64,000 nucleotides of DNA from Barnesiella sp. (lineage in GTDB: Bacteria > Bacteroidota > Bacteroidia > Bacteroidales > Muribaculaceae): the NCBI GenBank assembly GCA_014801075.1, contig JAAVEW010000031.1, positions 62,001 through 126,000 of the forward strand. The letters are read 5' to 3'. Shown here in pieces: positions 46,027-55,464 of this stretch (the first letter of the stretch is position 1; every line of letters begins with the position of its first letter). The notes beneath the pieces are model-generated. The model did no database searches. It was not told where the DNA came from and saw only the letters and a list, made by a program, of their open reading frames with translations. Position numbers and translations under genes: made by a program.

Positions 46027-46852
46027 AAAGATGGCCGCAGCAGCCTGCGTGGCCGCGGCAGCAGCGATGTCGCTCAGTTCGTGCAAGGGTGCCAACAACG
46101 AGGGCGCCGAGGCACAGATAGCTTTTGACAAGGCACAGAACGCCTACAACGGCGGCAATGCACGCCTATGCCTGGAGCTGCTCGACTCGGTTGACAGCCG
46201 CTATTCCCACGACATCGATGTCATGAAACAGAGCATGAAACTGCGACCCAAAGCGCTGATTATCCTGACTGAAGAGGACCTTGCCGCCGCCGACTCCACC
46301 GTCAGCGCCAACAAGGTAATGCTCGACAGCCTGCGCCCGCTCATGACCCACGTGGCCGTGCCCGGCACCGAGGGCTACTCGGTAAAGACCTCGGCAGTTG
46401 ACCCGTCGTTCATGAACAAGACCGACGTATCGCCCCGCGTATCGGAAATCGGCGAGTTTTACCTCGTGTCGTCGGTCAATCCCGCCGGAGGGTTGCAGCA
46501 CTGGTCGCTCTCGGCCGTTGTAGGTGACATGATTGCCACCACCGACACTGTGCCCTACGACGGTACGCTCAATTTCCGCACCAACAACTCCGAGGTCATA
46601 ACATTCACTCCCGCAGGAAGTAACGGCATAGGCCAACTCGTAGCCGACAATCCCGGCCTGCCCGTCAAGATAATATTCAACGGCCAGAACGGTCGCAACA
46701 GGAGCATATCGCTCACAGCCGAGCAGATTGACGCACTTGCCACCGCCTACCGTTATGCCACCGCGGTCAACGACATGCGCAACGCCACTATCGACGTGGA
46801 GCGTCTCAACGCACGCCATGCCAAATTGCAGCAGCAGACCGCCGATGAGTAA
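46010..46852 (+). CDS. Hypothetical lipoprotein overlapping the relA 3' end
   Basis: The product is 280 residues. The signal (VYKKMAAAACVAAAAAMSLS) ends in a lipobox SLSSC with the lipidated Cys at 25. After that comes a helical N-terminal half containing QIAFDKAQNAYNGGNARLCL, then a beta-rich middle (EIGEFYLVSSVNPAGGLQHW) and a helical C-terminus. The ATG lies 17 bases inside relA in another frame, so the two are probably translationally coupled. I do not recognise a family. It should be anchored in the inner or outer membrane, facing the periplasm. Confidence 0.75.
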   Translation: MYSVYKKMAAAACVAAAAAMSLSSCKGANNEGAEAQIAFDKAQNAYNGGNARLCLELLDSVDSRYSHDIDVMKQSMKLRPKALIILTEEDLAAADSTVSANKVMLDSLRPLMTHVAVPGTEGYSVKTSAVDPSFMNKTDVSPRVSEIGEFYLVSSVNPAGGLQHWSLSAVVGDMIATTDTVPYDGTLNFRTNNSEVITFTPAGSNGIGQLVADNPGLPVKIIFNGQNGRNRSISLTAEQIDALATAYRYATAVNDMRNATIDVERLNARHAKLQQQTADE

Positions 46853-46948
46853 GCCGTAACCTCCGGCCACTCACCCGGTTATACCCTCCCCCGCGCCACC
46901 TGCCGGCGCTATGTAACACTTCACACACCATTGTCACGAACCATCGCA

Positions 46949-47905
46949 ATGAACATACCCGAAATAATAGCATCGACCCCCGGTCGCGGATTCTCGTTTG
47001 AAGTGCTTCCCCCGCTCAAGGGAAAAAGCATAGAGACGCTTTTCCGCAGCATCGACAAACTTATAGAATTCAATCCGCGCTACATCAACGTCACCACCCA
47101 CCGCAGCGAGCTGGTGTTCAAGCCGATAGACGGCGGACTGTATCAGCGCGTCACCGAGCGTTCGCGCCCCGGCACAGTAGCCGTAGCCACCGCCATACAG
47201 AACCGCTACAAGCTCCCCGTCGTGCCCCACATGATATGCAGCGGTTTCTCCAAAATAGAGACCGAATACGCGCTTATCGACCTGCAGTTCATGGGGATAA
47301 CCAACATCCTCGTGCTACGCGGCGACAAGGCCAAGCACGACAGCAAGTACACCCCCAACGAGAACGGCTACATGCACGCCTCGGAGCTGCAGCAGCAAGT
47401 CAACGACTTCAACCGCGGATTCTTTGTCGACGGCACCTCGATGGACACCGGTCGTGACACGCCATTCTCCTATGGAGTAGCCGGTTATCCCGAGAAACAT
47501 GAGGAAGCGCCCAACTTCGACATGGACCTGCAGTTCCTCAAATCGAAGGTCGACAACGGCGCCGAGTATATCGTGACGCAGATGTTCTTTGACAATGCCA
47601 AGTATTTCAACTTCGTGGAGCGTTGCCGCGCGGCAGGTATCAATGTGCCTATCATCCCGGGTATAAAGCCGATAACCAACATCAACCAGCTGTCAGTGCT
47701 CCCCAAAGTGTTCAAGGTGGACATTCCGAGCGAATTTGCCCGCCGGCTTATGGACTGCACCACCGACGCCGAGCGCAAGGCCGCCGGCATAGAATGGGGC
47801 ATCCGTCAGGTCAACGAACTATACGAAGGGGGCGCACCCTCCATCCATTACTACTCTCTCAACGCCGTAGACTCCGTGCGCGAGATTGTAAAAAACACGT
47901 TATAA
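46949..47905 (+). CDS. metF: Methylenetetrahydrofolate reductase
   Basis: The product is 318 residues from the ATG at 46949 (MNIPEIIASTPGRGFSFEVL). A TTG six codons upstream is possible but not needed. Motifs: FSFEVLPPLKGKS, the FAD/folate region GITNILVLRGDKAKH, the YGVAGYPEKHEEAPN segment and VTQMFFDNAKYFNF. It reduces 5,10-methylene-THF to 5-methyl-THF for methionine synthesis, using FAD. It lies one base upstream of holB and is probably co-transcribed with it. Confidence 0.94.
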   Translation: MNIPEIIASTPGRGFSFEVLPPLKGKSIETLFRSIDKLIEFNPRYINVTTHRSELVFKPIDGGLYQRVTERSRPGTVAVATAIQNRYKLPVVPHMICSGFSKIETEYALIDLQFMGITNILVLRGDKAKHDSKYTPNENGYMHASELQQQVNDFNRGFFVDGTSMDTGRDTPFSYGVAGYPEKHEEAPNFDMDLQFLKSKVDNGAEYIVTQMFFDNAKYFNFVERCRAAGINVPIIPGIKPITNINQLSVLPKVFKVDIPSEFARRLMDCTTDAERKAAGIEWGIRQVNELYEGGAPSIHYYSLNAVDSVREIVKNTL

Positions 47906-47906
47906 G

Positions 47907-49031
47907 ATGAAATTCAGCGACATACCCGCACATGACGAAGTGAAACGGCAGCTCGTGGCAATGGTCGACAACAACCGTATGCCCCACGCGCTGCTGCTCG
48001 AAGGGAAGAGCGGCATCGGCAAGATGATGCTCGCCCGCGCCCTCGCGCAATATATCCACTGTACCGACCGGCACGACGGCGACAGTTGCGGAGTGTGCCC
48101 CGCATGCCTGCAACATCAGTCGTTCAACCATATCGACACCCACTACGCCTACCCCGTTATCAAGCTGAAAAACAGAACGGGAGCGGCGATTTCCGACGAC
48201 TGGGCCGAGCAATGGCGACAATTTCTCACCGACTCCCCCTACATGGACATGAATACGTGGGTGGAGCTTCTCGGCAACGCCAACGCTCAGCCGCAGATAT
48301 TTGTCGACGAGAGCACCGCGCTGCTCCACAAACTCAACTTCACGTCACACGCCGCCCGCTTCAAGGTGGTGCTGATGTGGCTGCCGGAGCGCATGAACGA
48401 AGCCTGCGCCAACAAGTTGCTCAAACTGCTTGAGGAGCCGCACGACGACACGCTCTTTATCCTCGTCAGCAACGAGCCGGCGCATATTCTCCCCACCATC
48501 TACTCCCGCCTGCAGCGCGTGGAGGTGAAGCGTCTCGACGATGCCACCGTAGCCGCCTATCTTGAAGAGCGCTACGGAGTTGACCCCGACGCCGCCGACG
48601 GTATCTCCCACCTTGCCGAGGGTAGCATACTCGAAGCCTTGAGCCGGTTCTCGGCAAGCGACGAGTCGAAACAGTTTCTCGACATGTTCATGTCGCTGAT
48701 GCGTCTGGCCTACCAGAAGAAGGTTGGCGCGCTGCGCAGATGGAGTGTCGACGTGGCCGATTTCGGTCGCGAGAAGTGCTGCCGTTTCCTCGAATACTGC
48801 GAACGGTTGACCGGCGAGAACTACATATACAATCTGCGCGACAGCCGACTGGTGCGGCTCGACAACGAGGAGAGCCGTTTCAGCGCCAACTTCGCCCGCT
48901 TCATCAACGAGCGCAACGTGGAGCGCATACGCAGTCTCTTCATCGACGCGCGCCGCGACATCGCCGGCAACGCCAACGCCAAAATAGTGCTGTTTGACAT
49001 CGCCGTCAGCATTATCCTCTGCCTTAAATAA
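47907..49031 (+). CDS. holB: DNA polymerase III delta-prime subunit
   Basis: The product is 374 residues. Walker A is degenerate (EGKSGIGKMMLARAL). A zinc module of Cys52, Cys61, Cys64 and Cys67 (CTDRHDGDSCGVCPAC) is complete. LLKLLEEPHDDTLFILVSNE and ILPTIYSRLQRVEVKRL are clamp-loader core motifs. The SRC motif of gamma-type subunits is SRL here. It is part of the clamp loader that places the sliding clamp on DNA. It lies one base after metF. Confidence 0.9.
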   Translation: MKFSDIPAHDEVKRQLVAMVDNNRMPHALLLEGKSGIGKMMLARALAQYIHCTDRHDGDSCGVCPACLQHQSFNHIDTHYAYPVIKLKNRTGAAISDDWAEQWRQFLTDSPYMDMNTWVELLGNANAQPQIFVDESTALLHKLNFTSHAARFKVVLMWLPERMNEACANKLLKLLEEPHDDTLFILVSNEPAHILPTIYSRLQRVEVKRLDDATVAAYLEERYGVDPDAADGISHLAEGSILEALSRFSASDESKQFLDMFMSLMRLAYQKKVGALRRWSVDVADFGREKCCRFLEYCERLTGENYIYNLRDSRLVRLDNEESRFSANFARFINERNVERIRSLFIDARRDIAGNANAKIVLFDIAVSIILCLK

Positions 49032-49106
49032 TCCGGCCGCAACTCCGCGACAGGAGTTGCAACCGATTGTACCACAACATTTAGACCACGTTCCCCAATA
49101 CATCCT

Positions 49107-52100
49107 ATGGACCACAATACGGAACATCTTGACGCACTGCGCACTCCGTTTCTCAAACAGGTAGCGCAAGCCTACACCGCCAACGAGCGCGCCCAACTGC
49201 CCGACTACTGCTTCGTAGTGCCCAACAAACGAAGCGCCGTGTTTCTCGGCAAATATTTCAGCGAGGCACTGACCGCCGACGGCACTCCCGCGGCACTGCT
49301 GCCATCCATTGTCACCATCTCCGACTTCATCGCCGACCTGAGTGACAATGTGGAATTGTCGCGCATCGAGATGCTGTTTATCCTCTACGACGTGTATTCC
49401 TCAATAGTGCGTCGCCACATGTCGGAAGCCGACCTTGCCGCCGGCAAAGGGCTCGTTGACTTCAACCGCTTCCAGTATTGGGGCGAGATACTTATCAATG
49501 ACTTCGGCGACGTGGACCGTTACCTCGTCGACGCTGCCCAGCTTTTCCGCAACGTGGAGGGGCTTAAGGAGATTAGTTCCAACTATCTGACTGAAGAACA
49601 GCTCGATGTGATACGCCGGTACTGGAACGAGGAACTGGTGCCCGAACCGGTGCGCGATTTCTGGAAACATGCCGTGCATGTGAGCCAACGCAAGAACAAG
49701 GCAGACGGCAACCGCGAGGTGCAGAACAAGAATGTCACCGGCTTCGTGAAACTGTGGCAGGTGATGTATGAGGTGTACACCGAGTTTCGCGAGCGCCTCG
49801 CCCGCGACGGTTACAGCTACAGCGGTATGACCTACCGCGAGGTGGCCGAACGACTTCAGGAGATGGAAGCCGACGACTTTGACTGCGACCGTTATATCTT
49901 CACGGGATTCAGCGTGTTGTCAAAGTCGGAGCAATCAATCTTCAAGTCGATGCAACGCATGGGTATAGCCGACTTCTACTGGGACTATGCCTCTCCCGCA
50001 ATGTATATCAAGGGAAACCGAGCGTCAAGGTTTATCACCGGTTACGTCAAGGAATTTCCATCACGCTACAATGTAGGCCTGAAGCAGATGCCCGGCTTCC
50101 CCGACATCAACGTCATAGCCGTGCCATCGACTTTCGGCCAAGCGAAAGTCATTGCGCCGATATTGAAAAGGCTTTACCCGCAACTCTTTGCAGCCGGAGT
50201 GGCCGACAATGGCGGTGCAGGCGATAATGGCGGTGCAACCGATAATGCGGACGCGGCATTGGAGCATACGGCCATCGTGCTCCCCGACGAGAACCTCGTG
50301 TCGCCGTTGCTCAATTCCATACCGCGCGAGGTCAGCACAGTCAATGTCACTATGGGTTTCCCCCTGAGCCACACGTCGGTAGCGTCGCTGATTAAGAACA
50401 TAGTGTCGATGCAACTGCGTGCCCGCGAACTCCGTTCGCTCGATACATTTTTCTTCGAGGATGTGATAGCACTCCTCTCCCACCCTTTGCTGCGAGCACG
50501 CTACGCATCGCTGTGCGACAACATCGTAGCCACCGTCAACAAGCAGCGTCTCTTCAATATCCCCGTAACATTCTTTGACAGTGAGGAATACGCCCCACTC
50601 CGCCCCGTATTCAGCATAGTAAAAAACCTCAACGACTCCGACGGCGTAATCGACTACCTCGACAACCTCTTCAACTGGCTCACTCAAGTCATCACCCCCG
50701 ACCCTGCAGACCTACCTCACTCCCCCGTCCGTAATGACCTTACTGACACTAATGACATTAGTGACCCCACTGACCCGGAGGAGGAAGAAGAAGAATCCCC
50801 CGACTCCGAAACCTTCATAACCGGCTCACCGCGCCTCGAACTCCAATACATCAAAGCCTACCGCGCCGCTCTCGACGAACTGCGCCGCCTCAACGAAACC
50901 TACCTGCGCGGCGGCAAGATATTCCTCGAGGACAGAACCGTATTTCACCTCGCCGAGCGTCTGCTCGGCAACCAGTCGGTAGCCTACGAAGGGATGCCGC
51001 TCGAAGGACTCCAGATAATGGGTGTGCTCGAATCGCGCGGACTCGACTTCGAGAACGTAATACTCACGTCGATGAACGAGCGCATCTTCCCGCGCAAGCA
51101 CTACGCCAAGACATTCATCCCCGAGGCTCTGCGCCGTGGCTACGGCATGGCCACTCTGGAGCATCAGGAGAGCATGTATGCCTACTATTTCTATCGCCTC
51201 ATAGCACGAGCCAAAAACGTGTATCTGCTTTACGACGCACGCACATCGGGTCTACGCGCAGGCGATATGTCGAGATATATCAGCCAGATAAAGTATCAGT
51301 TCCCGCAGGAGAAGGTACGGTTCTCAGGTTCGCAGTACCGCCTCGCTCCCGCGAAGCCCGACCGCATGTCGGTAGCCAAGACCGACGCCATCATGAAGGA
51401 ACTGGAGCGCTTCAAGTCGAGCGACAATGCCCGCTACCTGTCGGCCCACTCGCTCAACACCTACATCAACTGCCCCATGCAGTTCTACCTCGCCAATATT
51501 GAGCGCTACTATCCTGAAAACGAGGTGTATGACTACATGGACCAGGGCACCTACGGCACCATAGTCCACGAAGTGGCCGAGAAAATGTATCTCGACCTCA
51601 AAGGCGACGGCGCGTCGCTCCCGCTTACCCCCGACACCTACGCCGCGCTCACCGACAAGAAGCGCGTGGAGGATTATGTGGCGCGCTCCATACGCCGCCA
51701 CTACCTCTGCATCGACGAGGACGACCCGCGACCGCTCGAAGGTGATGCCGCCATATTCCAGAAACTGATGGTGCGCACAATCATGAAGATGTATGAGCGC
51801 GAAAGCGAGTTTGACGGCGTGGAATTTATCGCCGGCGAGGAGTCGCAATATGTTGACCTGAAAGTGAATGAGCGTCACACCATCAACCTCAACTATCGTA
51901 TTGACCGCATTGACCGCGTGACGTCGCCTGCGGGCGAGGAGGTGATTCGCCTTGTCGACTACAAGACGGGCAGTGACCCCACGACCACTCCGGGCCTCGA
52001 CCGACTTTTCATTCACGGCAACTCAGTGTCGCAGCCCAAAGCCATCTTCCAGCTGCTGCTCTACTGCAACGCCTACGCCGAGCACGAGAAATATGACGGT

Positions 52101-52328
52101 CCGATACAGCCCTACATCTACACTCTGCGCAAGGTTGCCATCAAGCCGTTCGAGCCGCTGAAAGTGGCGAAGAAACCGCTTGAGGATTACCGCACTGTCA
52201 ACGAGGAGTTTCTCAGCCGCCTCGGCGAACTGCTCGACGAACTCTACGACAAGGACACTCCCTTTGAGGCATACCCGTCGGACGACAACTGCAAATATTG
52301 TAAATTCAAGGAACTCTGCTCGTTATAG
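49107..52328 (+). CDS. PD-(D/E)XK nuclease family protein, AddB-like with iron-sulfur cluster
   Basis: The product is 1073 residues. The N-terminal half is helicase-like without an intact Walker A (CFVVPNKRSAVFLGKYF). The C-terminal nuclease domain has NYRIDRIDRV and RLVDYKTGS, the D-x-K core. The cysteines NCPMQFYL (near 789) and Cys1062, Cys1065, Cys1071 (C-x2-C-x5-C) form the AddB-type 4Fe-4S cluster. It probably works in double-strand break repair with an AddA-type helicase not found here. Two low-complexity insertions lie at residues about 365-380 (NGGAGDNGGATDNADAA) and 540-570 (an acidic stretch after DLTDTNDISD). It is followed 21 bases later by hemW. Confidence 0.85.
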   Translation: MDHNTEHLDALRTPFLKQVAQAYTANERAQLPDYCFVVPNKRSAVFLGKYFSEALTADGTPAALLPSIVTISDFIADLSDNVELSRIEMLFILYDVYSSIVRRHMSEADLAAGKGLVDFNRFQYWGEILINDFGDVDRYLVDAAQLFRNVEGLKEISSNYLTEEQLDVIRRYWNEELVPEPVRDFWKHAVHVSQRKNKADGNREVQNKNVTGFVKLWQVMYEVYTEFRERLARDGYSYSGMTYREVAERLQEMEADDFDCDRYIFTGFSVLSKSEQSIFKSMQRMGIADFYWDYASPAMYIKGNRASRFITGYVKEFPSRYNVGLKQMPGFPDINVIAVPSTFGQAKVIAPILKRLYPQLFAAGVADNGGAGDNGGATDNADAALEHTAIVLPDENLVSPLLNSIPREVSTVNVTMGFPLSHTSVASLIKNIVSMQLRARELRSLDTFFFEDVIALLSHPLLRARYASLCDNIVATVNKQRLFNIPVTFFDSEEYAPLRPVFSIVKNLNDSDGVIDYLDNLFNWLTQVITPDPADLPHSPVRNDLTDTNDISDPTDPEEEEEESPDSETFITGSPRLELQYIKAYRAALDELRRLNETYLRGGKIFLEDRTVFHLAERLLGNQSVAYEGMPLEGLQIMGVLESRGLDFENVILTSMNERIFPRKHYAKTFIPEALRRGYGMATLEHQESMYAYYFYRLIARAKNVYLLYDARTSGLRAGDMSRYISQIKYQFPQEKVRFSGSQYRLAPAKPDRMSVAKTDAIMKELERFKSSDNARYLSAHSLNTYINCPMQFYLANIERYYPENEVYDYMDQGTYGTIVHEVAEKMYLDLKGDGASLPLTPDTYAALTDKKRVEDYVARSIRRHYLCIDEDDPRPLEGDAAIFQKLMVRTIMKMYERESEFDGVEFIAGEESQYVDLKVNERHTINLNYRIDRIDRVTSPAGEEVIRLVDYKTGSDPTTTPGLDRLFIHGNSVSQPKAIFQLLLYCNAYAEHEKYDGPIQPYIYTLRKVAIKPFEPLKVAKKPLEDYRTVNEEFLSRLGELLDELYDKDTPFEAYPSDDNCKYCKFKELCSL

Positions 52329-52349
52329 GGCGCAATGCTACCGATAGCC

Positions 52350-53468
52350 ATGGCCGGACTATACATACATATACCCTTCTGCCACTCCAAGTGCAGCTAC
52401 TGCGATTTCTATTCGGGACTGCGCCCCGCAGCCGCCGCGGGCTATATTGATGCCGTCATCGCCGAACTGCAATTGCGACGCCGCGAAATCAACACCGACT
52501 TCACCACTATATATATAGGTGGAGGCACCCCCTCCATCATTCCCGCAGCCGAGACGCAACGGCTTGTCGACGCCATCGCCGCCACCACCGACATGGCTCG
52601 CGTAGAGGAATTTACCATCGAAGTCAATCCCGAGGACGTGACCGACGAACTGCTCACCGCTTACCGCGCAATGGGGGTCAACCGCATCAGCATGGGCGTG
52701 CAATCATTTGACAACGAACTCCTTGCCGCCATCAACCGCCGCCACACAGCCGCCGAAGCCCTTGCCGCCATCGACCTGCTGCGCGAGGGAGGGTGGAACT
52801 ACAGCATCGACCTGATGTTCGGTTTGCCGGGGCAGACAATGGAGATGTGGCAGGCCGATGTTGACCGCGCCATGAAGCTGCGTCCGCCCCACATCTCGGC
52901 CTACCTGCTGTCATACGAGCCGGGCACACGACTCTACGCCATGCTCTGCGCAGGCAAGGTGACCGAAGCCCCCGAGGAGCTTGCCGACGCCATGCAGCAA
53001 TACTTCACCCGCTCGGCGGCCGACAACGGTTACCTCCACTACGAAATCTCCAACTACTCGCAGCCCGGCCGACATTCGCGCCACAACTCCGCCTACTGGG
53101 ATATGAGCCCTTACCTCGGACTCGGAGCGTCGGCCCACTCCTACGACGGCCGCGTGCGCCGCATCAATCCCCCTGACATAAAGCGATACCTCGCCGCTCT
53201 CGCTGACCGGCGAATTGCAGCCGAAACTGAAGAGGAGAATATCGACGAGCTATTCAACGACTTCATAATAACGGGATTACGCACCGCCGACGGACTGTCG
53301 CTCGCCCGACTGCAGGAACGATTTCCCGAAAGTTTCATCGCCGACCTGCACCGCGACGCCGCCCCGCTCATAGCCGACGGCCAACTGCAACTGACCGACC
53401 GCCTCGCAATCCCCGAACACCACTGGCTCAAAGCTGACGCCATAATGCGCGACCTCCTCAGAATATAA
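52350..53468 (+). CDS. hemW: Radical SAM heme chaperone HemW
   Basis: The product is 372 residues from the ATG at 52350 (MAGLYIHIPFCHSKCSYCDF). An ATG five codons upstream at 52335 would also be in frame. The radical SAM cluster is C-x3-C-x2-C at Cys11, Cys15 and Cys18. Further HemW features are YIGGGTPSII, EVNPEDVT, GVNRISMGVQSFD and the HNSAYWDMSPYLGLGASAHS region. HemW inserts heme into respiratory proteins and differs from HemN by lacking the extra N-terminal Cys. It is possibly in the same transcript as the nuclease gene. Confidence 0.93.
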   Translation: MAGLYIHIPFCHSKCSYCDFYSGLRPAAAAGYIDAVIAELQLRRREINTDFTTIYIGGGTPSIIPAAETQRLVDAIAATTDMARVEEFTIEVNPEDVTDELLTAYRAMGVNRISMGVQSFDNELLAAINRRHTAAEALAAIDLLREGGWNYSIDLMFGLPGQTMEMWQADVDRAMKLRPPHISAYLLSYEPGTRLYAMLCAGKVTEAPEELADAMQQYFTRSAADNGYLHYEISNYSQPGRHSRHNSAYWDMSPYLGLGASAHSYDGRVRRINPPDIKRYLAALADRRIAAETEEENIDELFNDFIITGLRTADGLSLARLQERFPESFIADLHRDAAPLIADGQLQLTDRLAIPEHHWLKADAIMRDLLRI

Positions 53469-53500
53469 ACGTAATTATAAACAACAGAACTTACAATCAC

Positions 53501-55219
53501 ATGAAAGAAGATACCACTCTCCGCCCACTGCATCAGTCATATAAAGTGTTTGACAATCTATATGCAGGCGAATATCCCGGCGATAAGAACCCGACTGCGG
53601 CTAAAGAGAAAATTGACGCAATGCACCGTTTCGGTGTGCGCCACTTCATCGACCTGACCGAGGAGGGAGAGTTACGCCCATACAGTCATCTGCTGCCGGC
53701 CGATACCACCTATACGCGGTTTCCCATAAAGGACTTGGGAGCCCCTGATTCTGTCGGGAAAACACTCTTACTTATTGATAAAATCATTGAGTTGAAAAGA
53801 CGCGGAGGCATTGTTTATATCCACTCTTGGGGTGGAGTGGGACGCACAGGCACAATAGTATCATGCTACTTTGCCAATTATATTGGCAAATTGAATTACG
53901 ATATAAGTGCGGAAACAGTTATCAACCGCATGAGAGTCTGCTTCCGGGATATGCCGAAAGCCACTTACCGGCAATCACCCGAAACTGATGCGCAGATTCA
54001 ATTCATAAAAAAATTTGTCGCTACTTATAAAGAGGCTAAGGATGAATCAGACCGGCTTCGTCGTGACCGCATCCGGGGAAGCCTCATGGCCGGAGCGGCA
54101 GGCGACGCTCTCGGCTACACCGTGGAGTTCATGAAATACAAGAATATTATCGCTGCTTACGGCTACCCCGGCATCACCCGGTTTGAATTGACAAATCAAG
54201 GTAAAGCCCTCATCAGCGACGACACGCAGATGACACTTTTCACCGCCAACGGCATGCTCATGGGAATAACCCGCGGAACTATCCGTGGCATAGGAGGCGC
54301 ACCGGAAGATTACGTCAGTGTTGCTTATCAGGATTGGTATTATACCCAGACAGGACGTAAATATTTCCAGGGGACGAAGTACACGTGGCTACGCGACATG
54401 CCTGAGATGGCCCACCGACGCGCACCCGGCATCACTTGCCTCGATGCCTGTAAAGCGCTTGGAATGCATCGGGAGGTAAGAAACAACAGTAAAGGTTGCG
54501 GCGGCATAATGCGGGTGGCTCCGATGGGATTATTTATGGCAGTACACCCCCTTTACAGCATTGAGAAAATCGATGAAGCGGGCGCCGAAATCGCAGCGGT
54601 CACTCACCGTCATCCCCTGGGATTTCTCCCGGCTGCCATGTTGACTCATTTGCTGCGGCAGCTTGTCGTTACAGAGACAGAAGAAATCAGGAGCAGCATC
54701 GCTGAAATAGCCCTTGAAACAATCAATTGCCTCGATAAAATATATGTAGGTGAATACGATAAGGAGAAACGTTATCTCGCCGACCTCACCCGCAAAGCCG
54801 TAGCACTCGCAGTCAATGGCAAGACCGACAAAGAGAACATAGCCGCTCTCGGCGAGGGATGGGTTGCCGAAGAGACCTGGACGATAGCGCTTTACTGCGC
54901 CGTGCGCCACGTAGACAGCATGCGTGACGCCATCATCGCATCGGTCAATCATGACGGCGACAGCGACTCCACAGGCTCGGTGTGCGGCAACATCATGGGA
55001 GCAATCTACGGTTACGATGCTATCATCGACGAGAATCTTTTCTGCCCGGCCGATAAAAAATTCAAGGACACGCTTGAACTCCACGATATAATCCTCGCAA
55101 TGGCTGATGACCTGCATACCGTATGCATCCTCAGAGAATTTGATTACGACAGCACGCCGGAGAAACACCGCTGGTACATGCGCTACTGCCAAATGATACC
55201 CGACGGCATTGCCGACTGA
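53501..55219 (+). CDS. Pseudophosphatase fused to an ADP-ribosylglycohydrolase domain
   Basis: The product is 572 residues in two parts. Residues 1-175 resemble a dual-specificity or tyrosine phosphatase (FGVRHFIDLTEEGE, then the P-loop). The P-loop reads HSWGGVGRTGT, with Ser109 (codon TCT at 53825) where the HCxxGxxRT family has its catalytic Cys, so it should bind but not hydrolyse phosphotyrosine. Residues about 185-572 are an ADP-ribosylglycohydrolase: GSLMAGAAGDALGYTVEFM, ISDDTQMTLFT and GDSDSTGSVCGNIMGAIYG keep the metal-binding Asp residues. It would remove ADP-ribose from proteins or small molecules. The N-terminal third is more AT-rich than the neighbours. No toxin gene such as DarT is adjacent. 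Confidence 0.82.
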   Translation: MKEDTTLRPLHQSYKVFDNLYAGEYPGDKNPTAAKEKIDAMHRFGVRHFIDLTEEGELRPYSHLLPADTTYTRFPIKDLGAPDSVGKTLLLIDKIIELKRRGGIVYIHSWGGVGRTGTIVSCYFANYIGKLNYDISAETVINRMRVCFRDMPKATYRQSPETDAQIQFIKKFVATYKEAKDESDRLRRDRIRGSLMAGAAGDALGYTVEFMKYKNIIAAYGYPGITRFELTNQGKALISDDTQMTLFTANGMLMGITRGTIRGIGGAPEDYVSVAYQDWYYTQTGRKYFQGTKYTWLRDMPEMAHRRAPGITCLDACKALGMHREVRNNSKGCGGIMRVAPMGLFMAVHPLYSIEKIDEAGAEIAAVTHRHPLGFLPAAMLTHLLRQLVVTETEEIRSSIAEIALETINCLDKIYVGEYDKEKRYLADLTRKAVALAVNGKTDKENIAALGEGWVAEETWTIALYCAVRHVDSMRDAIIASVNHDGDSDSTGSVCGNIMGAIYGYDAIIDENLFCPADKKFKDTLELHDIILAMADDLHTVCILREFDYDSTPEKHRWYMRYCQMIPDGIAD

Positions 55220-55393
55220 TAAAGGATAGGCAAGACAAAATAAGTAACTTTTCAAAATTATTTTAAACAGTTAGTTATCTCTCAAAAATAGAAACAAACT
55301 ACGTATAAACTGATTTTCAACATCTACATAAAAAATAATTGATTGCGGGTGATATTTTGCTTGCGATTGGTTGCATGTCATCGGGGATTTTTG

Positions 55394-55401
55394 TAATTTT
55401 G
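55394..55401 (+). promoter_or_regulatory. Probable -7 promoter element of pyrB
   Basis: TAATTTTG fits TAnnTTTG, with TTGC at 55371-55374 nineteen bases upstream as a -33 candidate. It lies 63 bases before the pyrB ATG, inside the rejected N-terminal extension. Confidence 0.6.
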
Positions 55402-55464
55402 CAGGCAAACCAACGCGGTGAAGGCCACTCTGGCCGACACCCTGCAAAAAAACATCTGACTGCA

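Noticed and set aside
55339..55464. N-terminal extension of PyrB
   Set aside because: It covers a -33/-7 promoter, and the family length fits the ATG at 55465.
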